Positions 10,292 to 21,079 of a stretch of DNA of 64,000 nt are shown here, piece after piece (positions within the stretch are counted from its first letter, which is position 1; the number at the start of each line of letters is the position of its first letter). This DNA is from Flavobacteriaceae bacterium (GTDB lineage Bacteria > Bacteroidota > Bacteroidia > Flavobacteriales > Flavobacteriaceae). The DNA lies in NCBI GenBank assembly GCA_013003555.1, contig JABDIV010000069.1, positions 62,001-126,000 of the forward strand. The letters run 5' to 3'. A program made the translations under genes and the position numbers. The notes beneath the pieces were generated by a model. It saw only the letters and a program-made list of their open reading frames with translations. It was not told the DNA's origin and did not search any database.

Positions 10292-11778
10292 CAGTATTTC
10301 GCTGCTTTTCCTTTTGAGGATGATTTTTTAATAAATTCTCTTAAATCGTCATTCGCTTTAATGAGATCTTCATAACGTAAATACATCATATGGCCACTGC
10401 GATAACCCTTAAAAGTAAATCGATCTTTCATCTTACCGCTTGGATCGACCTGCCACATGGTATACTTGGCATTAAAATAGGTTGTAGCCCCGTCATAATA
10501 ACCCGATTGTGTCAAAACATGTAAGTACGGGTTTTGGGCCATTGCCTGACGAAGGTCATCACGTACCGAATCATTGTCATTATTCCATGGGCGAACGGGT
10601 CCGAACATATTATACTTGATGTCGGTTTTAAAATTTAGTTTTTCCCTTATATAGTAGTTGATCCCTGGGGTGAAAGAATGCAGCCAGGAGGTCAGTTCGG
10701 CACTGTAATCCGGTCCCGTCCCGGCTTCAATACGATCGATACCCAGATAACGTGAATCAAGACGACCAATGGTTTGGCCCGTTTTATCACGCAGAAGATC
10801 TTTCCAGAAAAAGCGCGTCGGTACATCGAGGTTATGCTGAAGGATTACCTTCTCACTCAAGCCGCTGTAATACGACATTTTTTTCGCAATCTCAGACCTC
10901 TCAGCATTACTGATAAATCCGCCTTTGGCAATGGCTGGAATGAGTTTATTGATAGTAAAGTCTTCCGACTCCGGGAGAACGTCCAGCAGATCTTTCTGCT
11001 GAAGTTCAGCAGGCAAGGCTTTGTGATGCCAGGCAGCTGCTGTATAATAGGGTAGGTTTAAGGCCGACGAAACCGGTCCTCCAACACGTATAACCTTGTA
11101 ATCGGCAGGAGAAACAAGGATAACCCCATTTAAATACATCCACTGACTGTTCTGCAGTTCGAGCGATAATCCCATGACTCGTGTTCCACCATAACTTTCG
11201 CCAATAATATATTTAGGAGATTCCCATCGATTTTTGCGACTTACGAACGTATTAATCCATTCTGCCAGGTATTTGATATCTTCATTGATTCCAAAAAATT
11301 GCTCACGATCTGGCATCTTTCCTTCCTCATCCGGGATCATCCTGGAATATCCTGTATTAACCGGATTCACAAAAACGATATCCGCCACGTCGATAATCGA
11401 ATAGGGATTGCTTTTTACACCATAGGGTTGCACAGGGTAGCCTTCATCATCAATCTTCAAAATCTGCGGTCCCGTGTACGCGATATGCATCCAAACTGAG
11501 GCGGATCCCGGACCACCGTTAAATGATATGATCAATGGCCGACTGGCCCGATCCTTTATATTATTCCGCTCATAATAAGTGTAAAATAATGTAGCTATTG
11601 GTTTGCCCATATTATCCCAAACAGGCTGTGTTCCTGTTGTTGCCGTATAAGAAAAACTTTGGCCTTTCACAGTTGTCGAATGAGTTGTAACGACCATGGT
11701 ATCGATTGGGATTTCACGATTTTGCCCAAACGAGCTAATACATAAGCTCAGAATAAAAGCTAGAATAAAATTTTTCAT
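10291..11778 (-). CDS. S10 family serine carboxypeptidase-like protein
   Basis: SFNGGPGSASVWMH, GESYGG catalytic serine, signal peptide. Confidence 0.92.
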   Translation of the reverse strand: MKNFILAFILSLCISSFGQNREIPIDTMVVTTHSTTVKGQSFSYTATTGTQPVWDNMGKPIATLFYTYYERNNIKDRASRPLIISFNGGPGSASVWMHIAYTGPQILKIDDEGYPVQPYGVKSNPYSIIDVADIVFVNPVNTGYSRMIPDEEGKMPDREQFFGINEDIKYLAEWINTFVSRKNRWESPKYIIGESYGGTRVMGLSLELQNSQWMYLNGVILVSPADYKVIRVGGPVSSALNLPYYTAAAWHHKALPAELQQKDLLDVLPESEDFTINKLIPAIAKGGFISNAERSEIAKKMSYYSGLSEKVILQHNLDVPTRFFWKDLLRDKTGQTIGRLDSRYLGIDRIEAGTGPDYSAELTSWLHSFTPGINYYIREKLNFKTDIKYNMFGPVRPWNNDNDSVRDDLRQAMAQNPYLHVLTQSGYYDGATTYFNAKYTMWQVDPSGKMKDRFTFKGYRSGHMMYLRYEDLIKANDDLREFIKKSSSKGKAAKY

Positions 11779-11838
11779 GTGATATTTAATTTCGCGGTTA
11801 GATCGTTAAAGGTAATTAATTTAAACAGTTACATGTTG

Positions 11839-12618
11839 TTAAAAATCTTCGAACACCCCTAGTCCGAATAGCGCGAAATCATATTTTACGGGATCATCCG
11901 GATCGATAGCTCGTAATGCCATATCTAATTCTATGACCGCCTTGGCGTCGTTCTGTTTTCGTTCTAAAAGGCCGAGTGATCGTGCAACTTTTCCGGTATG
12001 CACGTCCAGGGGGCAAGACAGTTGGGAGGGACTTAATGATTTCCATATCCCAAAATCAACACCCGCGTTATCCGACCGAACCATCCAGCGCAGGAACATA
12101 TTAATTCGTTTGGCCGCCGAATTTTTCAATGGATCGCTAATATGTTTCCTACTTCTTTTGGCATGAGGAATTTCAAAAAAATGCTGCTTCATTTTATGAA
12201 TGGCATACTGCAAAGACTGCGGTTCGGCATATTTTGTAAACAAGGCCTCCAATCCGCTATGGTTATTGTAAATATGTTTGAGACTCAATACAAATTGTCG
12301 AAGATCAATGTCATTAAAGGTTCGATGTTTAAAGCCTTTTAAATTATCAAGATCTTGTTCGGTATGGTTCATGACAAAATCATAAGGGGAAAATTCCATA
12401 CGATGCATCATTTTGAAGGCATTGTTTATTATGCTTTTTCTATTGCCCCAGGAAATGGTTGCACTTAAAAATGCTGAAATTTCAATGTCCTCTTTTAACT
12501 CAAAAGAATGCGGTACCTGGATGGGATCGCTGTCAAGGAAGGCAACGGTATTGTAATATTCCACCTTAGCATCGAGGAATGCTTTAAGCTCGTTTTTATT
12601 TAATTGATCTGAATTAAT
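11839..12618 (-). CDS. TIGR02757 family protein
   Basis: SISPSQLSCPLDVH-like core (here KSLSPSQLSCPLDVHTGKVAR) and DPVKYDFALFGLGVFEDF. Listed ORF begins at GTG 12564; likely N-terminal residues NKNELKAFLDAK lie upstream in frame, so the start may be ATT at 12618. Confidence 0.8.
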   Translation of the reverse strand: MNSDQLNKNELKAFLDAKVEYYNTVAFLDSDPIQVPHSFELKEDIEISAFLSATISWGNRKSIINNAFKMMHRMEFSPYDFVMNHTEQDLDNLKGFKHRTFNDIDLRQFVLSLKHIYNNHSGLEALFTKYAEPQSLQYAIHKMKQHFFEIPHAKRSRKHISDPLKNSAAKRINMFLRWMVRSDNAGVDFGIWKSLSPSQLSCPLDVHTGKVARSLGLLERKQNDAKAVIELDMALRAIDPDDPVKYDFALFGLGVFEDF

Positions 12619-12642
12619 AAAATGAGGATATTTAAATAATTA

Positions 12643-13314
12643 CTATTCGATTATTTTTCCATCAACCATCACAAGTTTTCTATCAGCCATATCGGCCAGT
12701 TCTTCATTATGTGTGACTATTATGAAGGTTTGTCCGAATTCATCTCTAAGTTCAAAAAACAGATTATGCAGATTTTCGGCCGACTCAGTATCCAGGTTCC
12801 CTGAAGGTTCATCGGCAAAAATGATTTTAGGTTTATTGATCAATGCACGGGCAACGGCCACACGCTGTTGCTCGCCACCGGAGAGTTCATTTGGTTTGTG
12901 ATTATACCGGTGTGATAATCCGAGAAAATCGAGTAATTCACGGGCACGATCCTCTGCCTTTGATTTGGTAACACCTTTTATCAGTGCCGGTAGAATGACA
13001 TTTTCCAAAGCTGTAAATTCAGGTAATAGTTGATGAAACTGAAAAATAAAACCAAGGGATTCATTTCGAAAACGCGCCAAATCTTTATCCGATAGTACGA
13101 TCACATTGTGATCGTTGATCATCAATTCAGGGTTTTCTTTAACATTGGGCTCATCTAATGTTCCAAGTATCTGTAGCAATGTTGTTTTTCCCGCTCCTGA
13201 AGGCCCGACAATCGATACGATTTCTCCAGCTTTTATTTCGAGGTCAACACCTTTAAGCACATGCAGGTCATCAAAGTATTTGTGGATATTTTTTGCGTGT
13301 ATCATTAAGCCCAA
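12643..13314 (-). CDS. ABC transporter ATP-binding protein, LolD/MacB-like
   Basis: Walker [10 protein letters not shown], signature [15 protein letters not shown], Walker [13 protein letters not shown]. Confidence 0.93.
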   Translation of the reverse strand: MGLMIHAKNIHKYFDDLHVLKGVDLEIKAGEIVSIVGPSGAGKTTLLQILGTLDEPNVKENPELMINDHNVIVLSDKDLARFRNESLGFIFQFHQLLPEFTALENVILPALIKGVTKSKAEDRARELLDFLGLSHRYNHKPNELSGGEQQRVAVARALINKPKIIFADEPSGNLDTESAENLHNLFFELRDEFGQTFIIVTHNEELADMADRKLVMVDGKIIE

Positions 13315-13358
13315 AAACTTGGCTTGAAAATACTACATAATTATTGTATGAGCAACGA

Positions 13359-15803
13359 TTAAATGCTAGATTTCCGTTTGAAGATCCCCTTCAGGTTATT
13401 GTAGTCGAGAAAATAGACAAGCCGCAAGGAGAAGGTATGCTCTATTGGCTGTTCAAACAGATTATTCAAACTGCTGGCATAACTCTCATCTGCAGCGGTA
13501 TTCGAATTGAACAACTGGTTTCTGTATAAGGCAATCAATTGACTGCCTGGTGCAAATTGCCAAGAATATCGAAGGTCAAGATTCCATGTCATGAAATTTA
13601 TATCCGGATCAAATCCTATGTTGTCGGTAGTGTATCCTGCCTGCTGGTCGAGTCGTCCGTTTTCCTGTAACGCAAACATGTCGTAATCATAGGCTACAGT
13701 GGTCCAATAATTTCTGAAGGTAAGAGTTAAGGCGTGAAGAGGATTAAAATTATAACTGCCGGAAATTCTGTTGGTAACACTGGTTTGATCTCGCTCCCCG
13801 AAAATGATATCTGCATCATTGTTGGTAACAAAACCTCGGTTGCCTTTATTATTCCGATAGGATAGATCGTAATTAATTCGGAATTTATCATTAAACCGAA
13901 CGGTTGGTTCAATTCCCAACCAATAATTAAAAAGATCGCGTCCATCTTCAAATAAGGTTCCGAAACCGGCGTTACCTTCGATCGAAAAGACCTTGTTGTT
14001 ATTGGTTTCGAACCAGACGTTGCCGTTCAACCAATTCTCGTAAACAAAAAACCTGTTGTTTTCTGTATCACGCGGTTCAAAATAATCATATTGCTTACCG
14101 ATCTGTGTGTTCAAATTGCCGCCAAACCAATGCAGTTTTTTTGTCTGACCGTTGATACTTACCCCTAAATTGTTTCCGGTATACGTGCCCGGATCGAATA
14201 ATTGGTTATAATTTCCAAAAACATAAACACTGAAATTATTGAGCTTTTCAGTAGGCTCGAAAATGCGGTAGGATGCATTGACGAAAAAGTTGCTAAAATT
14301 ATTCCGGAACTGAAGTCCGAGATCATTTATATCGTAGGAACGGTCGGCCATTGAATACCCAATACGGCCTCTATATTTACCAAAGATCTTTCCGGCCGAG
14401 ATCCGCGCACTATAACCCACCTCATCGTCACCGGTTAAATTTAGGCGACTCATTTTAGCCTCACCATTGACGTTATATTTATTTGATTTCGTGGAAATAT
14501 CATAAAGCAGGCCGGTGACATTCGCATCTCTGAATTCACCGCTTCTAACAACATTGGTATTGACCAGGCTTATGGATGAATTCCTGTTAAATTGCTGGTC
14601 GATCACCAGGATATTGTAATTCGCGAAAGGTTCAACAACCACTTTTCTTATATCACCTGTAGCGGTATTTTCGATAACGGCATCGGTTTTTTCCGTAATA
14701 GCGTTAAAGAATCCAATACCTAATCCTTTTTTAGTGCGGCCTGATACCTTTAAAGCATTCAGGGTTTTGACTTCCGAAGGAAAGTCCTTAAGAATCTCAT
14801 CTTCAGATAATTCCACAGAACCCGTCGGCGCATTTCCGACGCGTCTTGAAAAGAATAGATTGCCTTTATTGAACAGATCAACCCCTTCCTTAAAGAATTG
14901 TCGTTGTTCGGAAAACGTCTGTTCAAAGGGACCAAGATTTAACGTTACATTATCAAATCCGGCCTGACTGAAATCTGGAATAAGGGTTGCATCTAAGGTG
15001 AAATTTTCCGTAATCCCGTATTTGACATCGAGCCCTATTCTGTAATCACCTTCCGAGTCACCGTCATAGGTTTTCTGGAGAGAGGAGACAAATGGATAAA
15101 AACTCAGGCGGGTCGGTGGTTCTATGTTTCGAATTCCCGTAAGTTCGCCATGGTATATTCCAATATTCCCCTGGGTTCGATCTATGGGATTCCAGGAGTA
15201 TTGCGAGTTGTCTAGACGGAAGCGCCGGTGAAACTGAATGCCCCACGTCTGAACCTTTTCATTAGAAAAACGCAAGGCGGCATAAGGAATTTTCATTTCG
15301 ATTACCCATCCGTCTTCGACGATTTTCACCTGGCTGTCCCAAACGGCATTCCATCCAAAATCCTCTCCGTTATCCGGGCTTGCGACGGCATCGGCCTGGG
15401 TTCCCGAACTAAAGACAAAGAATTCTGTATCATTTTGGGCATCGTTATTGGGATTAAGCACAACACCGAAGAAATCGGAATTTCCGAAATTATCCCTTGT
15501 TGTAAATTGCCTTTGAATCTTCTCAGGATCATCTTTCAGAAACGCTCCAATATAAATCGCATCATCGTCATAGGTCATTTTAACGGTTGTGCGTTGTTCG
15601 GCACTCAGTGTTACTCCCATTTCTGGTCGAAATTGAATAAAATCAGTGGCTGATTCTGCCATTTCCCAAGCCTGATCATCAAGTATTCCATCGATTTTGG
15701 GTGCATCAGAAGTCTTATTGATGTTGAGTGATTTTTTCCCCTGGGCATTCGCTGAAAGAATGCAAAATACCAAAAGGAATAACACGCGATAAAGGTGTTG
15801 CAT
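13359..15803 (-). CDS. DUF5916 / family 9 carbohydrate-binding-like outer membrane protein
   Basis: N-terminal APKIDGILDDQAWEMAESATDFIQ and a beta-barrel-like C-terminal half. Confidence 0.88.
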   Translation of the reverse strand: MQHLYRVLFLLVFCILSANAQGKKSLNINKTSDAPKIDGILDDQAWEMAESATDFIQFRPEMGVTLSAEQRTTVKMTYDDDAIYIGAFLKDDPEKIQRQFTTRDNFGNSDFFGVVLNPNNDAQNDTEFFVFSSGTQADAVASPDNGEDFGWNAVWDSQVKIVEDGWVIEMKIPYAALRFSNEKVQTWGIQFHRRFRLDNSQYSWNPIDRTQGNIGIYHGELTGIRNIEPPTRLSFYPFVSSLQKTYDGDSEGDYRIGLDVKYGITENFTLDATLIPDFSQAGFDNVTLNLGPFEQTFSEQRQFFKEGVDLFNKGNLFFSRRVGNAPTGSVELSEDEILKDFPSEVKTLNALKVSGRTKKGLGIGFFNAITEKTDAVIENTATGDIRKVVVEPFANYNILVIDQQFNRNSSISLVNTNVVRSGEFRDANVTGLLYDISTKSNKYNVNGEAKMSRLNLTGDDEVGYSARISAGKIFGKYRGRIGYSMADRSYDINDLGLQFRNNFSNFFVNASYRIFEPTEKLNNFSVYVFGNYNQLFDPGTYTGNNLGVSINGQTKKLHWFGGNLNTQIGKQYDYFEPRDTENNRFFVYENWLNGNVWFETNNNKVFSIEGNAGFGTLFEDGRDLFNYWLGIEPTVRFNDKFRINYDLSYRNNKGNRGFVTNNDADIIFGERDQTSVTNRISGSYNFNPLHALTLTFRNYWTTVAYDYDMFALQENGRLDQQAGYTTDNIGFDPDINFMTWNLDLRYSWQFAPGSQLIALYRNQLFNSNTAADESYASSLNNLFEQPIEHTFSLRLVYFLDYNNLKGIFKRKSSI

Positions 15804-16010
15804 TTCGAGATTGATTGAATTAGGTGGTTGTTGTAATGACTATTTTTTTCAAATGATGTTACACTACAATTACAAAATTAGGCTTATTAAAATGCTGTTT
15901 TCACAAGTAAACGTTAAATGCCTGCCATTCGTGTTAATATTTTGATAAGTTCATGAAGGCATTCCGACTGAAATAATTTATTTACATTTAGGTTTTAAAG
16001 CACGAAGTAT

Positions 16011-16604
16011 ATGTCAAAACAATTTGATGAAGGAAGTTTTAACCTCGATCCCGCGATAATGGAAAAATATAAGGACATTATCACCTATATTGGTGAGGAT
16101 GCGAGTAGGGAAGGATTGGTTAAGACACCCGAAAGAGCGGCAAAAGCGATGAAATTCCTCACACAGGGTTATGGAAAAGATGCCTCACAAATTCTTAAGA
16201 GCGCCATGTTCAAAGAAAGCTATGACGAAATGGTCATCGTGAAGGACATCGAGATCTATTCATTGTGTGAGCATCATATCTTACCTTTTTTTGGGAAAGC
16301 ACACATAGCATATATACCTGATGGATATATCGTCGGTTTGAGTAAATTGCCAAGAATTGTAGATGTTTTTGCGAGACGACTTCAGGTACAGGAACGACTA
16401 ACAGAACAGATTCTGGATTGTATCAATTTGACACTAAAACCTAAGGGAGTTGCTGTGGTTATTGAGGCCGCTCATATGTGTATGATGATGCGCGGTGTTC
16501 AAAAACAGAACTCGGTTACTACAACCTCAGGATTCAAGGGAGCCTTTGAAAATATTGAAACTCGCACTGAATTTTTGAAACTTATAAGTGAAAAATTGTC
16601 ATAG
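16011..16604 (+). CDS. folE: GTP cyclohydrolase I
   Basis: [45 protein letters not shown]. Confidence 0.97.
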   Translation: MSKQFDEGSFNLDPAIMEKYKDIITYIGEDASREGLVKTPERAAKAMKFLTQGYGKDASQILKSAMFKESYDEMVIVKDIEIYSLCEHHILPFFGKAHIAYIPDGYIVGLSKLPRIVDVFARRLQVQERLTEQILDCINLTLKPKGVAVVIEAAHMCMMMRGVQKQNSVTTTSGFKGAFENIETRTEFLKLISEKLS

Positions 16605-16648
16605 AACGTGATTGGTATATTTATTGCTATTGAACGGGTAAACGATTT

Positions 16649-16939
16649 ATGAATTTCGACAATACAGGCAAAAACACGAAACTGGCATTGAGTTTAATTT
16701 TTGATGCTCTCGGTTATGTTTCATTCATCTTCCCCCCATTTGATTTTGTTTGGGCACCTACCGCAGGTTATTTAATGACTAAACTTTACAAAGGTAAAGC
16801 CGGAAAAATCGCAGGGATTGTAACCTTCATCGAAGAGGCTCTGCCATTTTTTGATATCATTCCTACCTTCACCATTATGTGGTTTTACACCTTTGTTTTC
16901 AAAAGAGCAGAAGATCAACAAATTATTGAAATAGACTGA
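16649..16939 (+). CDS. small membrane hypothetical protein
   Basis: 96 aa ORF downstream of folE; hydrophobic segments. Confidence 0.7.
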   Translation: MNFDNTGKNTKLALSLIFDALGYVSFIFPPFDFVWAPTAGYLMTKLYKGKAGKIAGIVTFIEEALPFFDIIPTFTIMWFYTFVFKRAEDQQIIEID

Positions 16940-17374
16940 TTAGCTTTGTTTGGCGAGGCTTTTAAATTCGTCCCTTACCAATTTCTGATGTTTTGGTTTT
17001 ACACCAACAAATTCAAATGCTTCTCGTTTAGACTCAACCACATTAAAACCGACCGGAACACTACCCATTAGCATGGAAAACAGGCTAGATAATACCTGCT
17101 GCTTTGGTTCCCTAGAGATAAATGCATGTTGTCTTTTACCTAGTACTCCCGATGCTTGTTTAATGTGATCGGCCACGGCTGCCAACTCTTGATTTGTAAT
17201 ATTAAAATCACAATTCCCAAAATCTGTAACGGCATTGAATTCCGGATTGTAATTTTCGGATGCTGTCATTTTTACCAAGTGATTTTTTAACAGCTGAACA
17301 TCGATAGTTCCACGATAATAAACAAGGGTTATTTTAAAGTCTGGAAGGACCTTAAATATTATTTGGCCGGCCAT
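16940..17374 (-). CDS. SpoIIAA/STAS-like hypothetical protein (paralogue 1)
   Basis: Similar length and layout to the 17462-17893 product; FNAVTDF and PVGFNVVESKREAFEFVG. Confidence 0.65.
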   Translation of the reverse strand: MAGQIIFKVLPDFKITLVYYRGTIDVQLLKNHLVKMTASENYNPEFNAVTDFGNCDFNITNQELAAVADHIKQASGVLGKRQHAFISREPKQQVLSSLFSMLMGSVPVGFNVVESKREAFEFVGVKPKHQKLVRDEFKSLAKQS

Positions 17375-17461
17375 TTTGTGTTTGGTTTAGAGGGATAAAT
17401 CGAAATTACTTCTTCTAAAGTAAATAAAAGGAATGATCAAAGCAAATTTGAATAATCCAAT

Positions 17462-17893
17462 TTAACTCGATTGCAATTCAGTAAACACTTTGTTTATAAC
17501 CGAAAAGTACATGGGATCAATTCCAGTAAAACCTAACGCTTCGCGAATGGAAGTAACGACATTAAATTTTACCGGTAGTTCTCGAGTTTGCATCGAAAAG
17601 ATGCTAAGTTTTGCCAATTCTTGAGGCGAGTTAACAACATAGACCTCCCGTCTATTACCACTGTATTCAGGATGTGAAACAAAAAATTTGGACAGATCTT
17701 CTATTTCGGACCTGTTGAATGGAATTTCGCCAGACGTAAAATCATAGATCATGTTGACTTCTGGATTAAAATCAGGATCCGCACAAATTTGGTCTAAAAA
17801 ACGCTTTGGCATTTCGATACTTAATATTCCCTCTACACGGATCAAGGTAATAGGAATATCAACGAGGATGCGGTATCGTATTTGGTTGGACAT
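17462..17893 (-). CDS. SpoIIAA/STAS-like hypothetical protein (paralogue 2)
   Basis: FNPEVNMIYDF, LPVKFNVVTSIREALGFTG; alignable by eye with the downstream neighbour. Confidence 0.65.
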   Translation of the reverse strand: MSNQIRYRILVDIPITLIRVEGILSIEMPKRFLDQICADPDFNPEVNMIYDFTSGEIPFNRSEIEDLSKFFVSHPEYSGNRREVYVVNSPQELAKLSIFSMQTRELPVKFNVVTSIREALGFTGIDPMYFSVINKVFTELQSS

Positions 17894-17961
17894 AGCAATT
17901 AATAAAGGGATATTGTATTTCTCCTTCTAAGTTAAGAAAAAATTCAATCCCTTATTTTGAA

Positions 17962-20151
17962 TTACAGCGAATATGTCAGTCCAAAACTTATATTACGTCC
18001 GATATTTGCAATGCCATCACCTTTTAACCTGGACAAATGGTTAACGTAAAATTTATCGGTAAGGTTTGTTCCTGTTACTGAAATCATTAATGGCTTATTA
18101 AATAATTTCAGTTGTCCACTTACACCCGCACTAAGAAGGCTATATCCAGTTGTTCGTGTTTCAAATGTACTCGGGTCATTTTGATCGAACGCATGACTCA
18201 ATGTTATGAATCCTGATGCTTCCTTTACCCAGTCGGTATTGAATTCAAAACGGAGCGTATTTCTCAGCCTGTTTGCCGGGATCAGCGGTAAAGCATCCCC
18301 ATTGTCTTGTTCGGCCTTCACCATATCAAAACTACTTTCAATATGTAACCAATCGAGAGGGTGCGGATGGTAATGTAGTCCGATTTCACCGCCATACAGC
18401 CTGGCGTCGTCCTGAAGGTAAACATAAACGGCGTTGGTTTCGACAAAATCACCATTAGGTGAAATAAAAATATAATTCGAAAGCAGATTATAAAATCCGT
18501 TGATGACAAACTCAAAATGTTCCGACTTGTATTCGACAGCTAAATCCGATTGAAAATTTCGCTCGGTTTTCAGGTCGGGGTTGCCAATTTCATAACGATT
18601 GGTTCCTTCATGAACACCATCTGAGGCCAATTCGGCCAGGTTAGGGGCCCTAAATCCGGTTGCAAGGTTGATGCGCGCAATCATTTTCTTCCCGAGGTCA
18701 TATCTCAAACCTGATGCGATATTGAAACTGTTATAGGTATTATTAAAGTCATTCGTTACATCGATATTCCTGTTATCGAACCTCAGCCCCAATTGAAGAT
18801 CGAGCATATCGAAATGCAAGTGGGAAGTTGCTAATAAACCGAAGTCTCTGATATTGGCATCGGGAATGAGTTGTTCCTCACCGAAGTTTTTGTTCTCCTG
18901 GAACATACCCTGAATGCCGACAATTGTTTCGAATCGTTCGCTTTTCGGGAGGGTATATTTAAGATCGTAATTGAAGGTATTTAGTTTCATATGCAGGGCA
19001 GGTCCCTCTTCGACTGGTTCTGCTTCTTCAGGCTCTTCAAATTCCTTGCGGTTGTTGTGAATATAACCCAGGTTGAGGTCCATGCTTCCCTTATCAAAAA
19101 ACCAGCTTGACTTAGAACTTAAAATATGATTCCCGATTTCCTGGTTTGGCAAAAGAGGGTCCCTGTCAGTGTTTTGTATTCCGATCTCCTCCGGAAGTCC
19201 GAGTTGAGCATTGTTAAAATTATATCTCAGATCTGTTTTAAATTTTGCTACTGAATACCCAAGTCCGATCTTGATGTCATGTTCTTTAAACCGGGAATTG
19301 GTCACGCGATAACGGTTAGTCTTATAATCAGCATGTTCTGCCAGACTTCCCCTCAAAAGGAATTTGAATTTATTGCCTGACGATTTCACACCCAGATTAG
19401 TCGAAAAACCTTGGGTATTTGAAAAGTATCTGCCGCCAAAATCAACCAATGTGCTGTCCTGAGCAGCAAATCGTTCAGGGTTAAGGTATAACACCCCTCC
19501 AAGAGCGTCAGACCCATACAACAATGATGCGGGACCTTTAATGACCTCTATGCTTTCAATCCCCGAATCGGAAAGGCCCAGGCCATGCTCATCACCAAAC
19601 TGCTGATTTTCGAGGCGTACACCTTGAGCATAAACCAAAACCCGGTTACTGCTCAAGCCCCTTATTACCGGTTTCCCTATACTTACGCCGGTTGAGATAC
19701 TCGATACACCTGCAATCTCTGAGATACTATTTGAAAGTGTGACCATCCCCTTATTTCTTAACTCGTTCACCATGAGTTGTTCGACCTTCATAACATTCTC
19801 GCGTTGCAATTTGTGAAATGGAGTTGATAATATCACCTGTTCCATTTCGATAGCTGAAGGTGTCAATTCAATGAGCAGTTCAGATTCATTGGGAAGCTGA
19901 ATCGATTTTGAAAATGTCTGGTACCCAATTATCGAAACAATTATCTTGTAGGAACCTGCTGGAAGGTCTTCAAGATAGAATTTACCATCATCAGCGCTGC
20001 TTGTTCCTTTTTCAAGTTGTGGAAAATAAATGTTTACGAATGACAACGGGCTCTTATCGGATGCATCAATAATTTGCCCTGAAAGACTGTTTTGGCTAAA
20101 GGAAATAATTGGAATGAAAGTGAACAATATCCAATAAATACTGAATTTCAT
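17962..20151 (-). CDS. TonB-dependent receptor with CarboxypepD_reg-like N-terminal domain
   Basis: SLSGQIIDASDKSPLSFVNIYFPQLEKGTSSADDGKFYL; plug IEVIKGPASLLYGSDALGGVLYL; C-terminal GRNISFGLTYSL. Confidence 0.95.
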   Translation of the reverse strand: MKFSIYWILFTFIPIISFSQNSLSGQIIDASDKSPLSFVNIYFPQLEKGTSSADDGKFYLEDLPAGSYKIIVSIIGYQTFSKSIQLPNESELLIELTPSAIEMEQVILSTPFHKLQRENVMKVEQLMVNELRNKGMVTLSNSISEIAGVSSISTGVSIGKPVIRGLSSNRVLVYAQGVRLENQQFGDEHGLGLSDSGIESIEVIKGPASLLYGSDALGGVLYLNPERFAAQDSTLVDFGGRYFSNTQGFSTNLGVKSSGNKFKFLLRGSLAEHADYKTNRYRVTNSRFKEHDIKIGLGYSVAKFKTDLRYNFNNAQLGLPEEIGIQNTDRDPLLPNQEIGNHILSSKSSWFFDKGSMDLNLGYIHNNRKEFEEPEEAEPVEEGPALHMKLNTFNYDLKYTLPKSERFETIVGIQGMFQENKNFGEEQLIPDANIRDFGLLATSHLHFDMLDLQLGLRFDNRNIDVTNDFNNTYNSFNIASGLRYDLGKKMIARINLATGFRAPNLAELASDGVHEGTNRYEIGNPDLKTERNFQSDLAVEYKSEHFEFVINGFYNLLSNYIFISPNGDFVETNAVYVYLQDDARLYGGEIGLHYHPHPLDWLHIESSFDMVKAEQDNGDALPLIPANRLRNTLRFEFNTDWVKEASGFITLSHAFDQNDPSTFETRTTGYSLLSAGVSGQLKLFNKPLMISVTGTNLTDKFYVNHLSRLKGDGIANIGRNISFGLTYSL

Positions 20152-20199
20152 ATAAAATTTGATTAGGATTATAGATAAGTTTGAATTACTTAGAAAATC

Positions 20200-20532
20200 T
20201 TAACCAACAGGAGGCCCACGTTGAAAGTTTAAGTCGCGATGCGGTTGCCAAAAATTTCGACAATAAAATGGTACAACCGTCTCAAAGACCGCATCTGTAT
20301 AAAGTTCCGAAGAATGAAATTGAACAATTAATTGTGATCCCAGTTTGAATTTCTGAAATTCACAGTCCCATTCCTGTTCATGTAAATGTTCATTGATCGG
20401 TGAAGTACATAATTCGTGTTGATGATCATTTAATCCATGAGCGAGTTTCACGACAGTAGGCATGCTCAAAGCTAATATAAGCAAGAGCCCGGTAAATCTG
20501 TTTATCAGGTTATGTTTATGACTCCGATTCAA
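20200..20532 (-). CDS. small exported His-rich hypothetical protein
   Basis: 110 aa, N-terminal hydrophobic segment, then HGLNDHQHELCTSPINEHLHEQEWDC; 48 nt upstream of the TonB receptor gene. Confidence 0.7.
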   Translation of the reverse strand: MNRSHKHNLINRFTGLLLILALSMPTVVKLAHGLNDHQHELCTSPINEHLHEQEWDCEFQKFKLGSQLIVQFHSSELYTDAVFETVVPFYCRNFWQPHRDLNFQRGPPVG

Positions 20533-21040
20533 ACTGTTTAGTGAATTTTTTTAATCCAAAACGACCAACCATTTTCAAGGCAAAATTAAAAAAGAACTTA
20601 TACTCCTTAAACAACCAGCCAAACAAAACTAATAAGACGGTATAAAAGGGGAGGATCAGAAAAAACTTAAGAATATAAAAACCTGCAATGGTCCAGGCAT
20701 TCATGTCGAAATTTGATTTGATAAATCCAATAAATTCAAAAATAGGACGGGTTACAATCAAAGATAGTGATCCGGTAACAGCAAAGACTATAAAGATTCT
20801 TATCACTTTCCATCTCTGATCAACTTTCCAACGTCTCTCAAGAAATTTGAATAGGAGTAAGGTGATTTTCAACAGAATAACAAATAAAACAATGGTCAGA
20901 AGGTAAACCAGTATGTCACTGTTAAAGCCAAACAACATGGCCAATTTATAGCTGGAATAGCCCAGACCGATCAGCCCGATAATCGGATAAAATAATTGCC
21001 AATTCGACGTGATTCCCCAACGGAGTTTAAATCCATTCAT
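20516..21040 (-). CDS. DUF6787-like membrane protein
   Basis: KLRWGITSNWQLFYPIIGLIGLGYSSYKLA with several TM segments. Confidence 0.7.
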   Translation of the reverse strand: MNGFKLRWGITSNWQLFYPIIGLIGLGYSSYKLAMLFGFNSDILVYLLTIVLFVILLKITLLLFKFLERRWKVDQRWKVIRIFIVFAVTGSLSLIVTRPIFEFIGFIKSNFDMNAWTIAGFYILKFFLILPFYTVLLVLFGWLFKEYKFFFNFALKMVGRFGLKKFTKQFESES

Positions 21041-21079
21041 AGCATGACGTTATACCGCTGGCAAAGATAATGGATTTAA

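Noticed and set aside
15228-15653. 141-aa plus-strand ORF
   Set aside because: Fully antisense to the DUF5916 gene.
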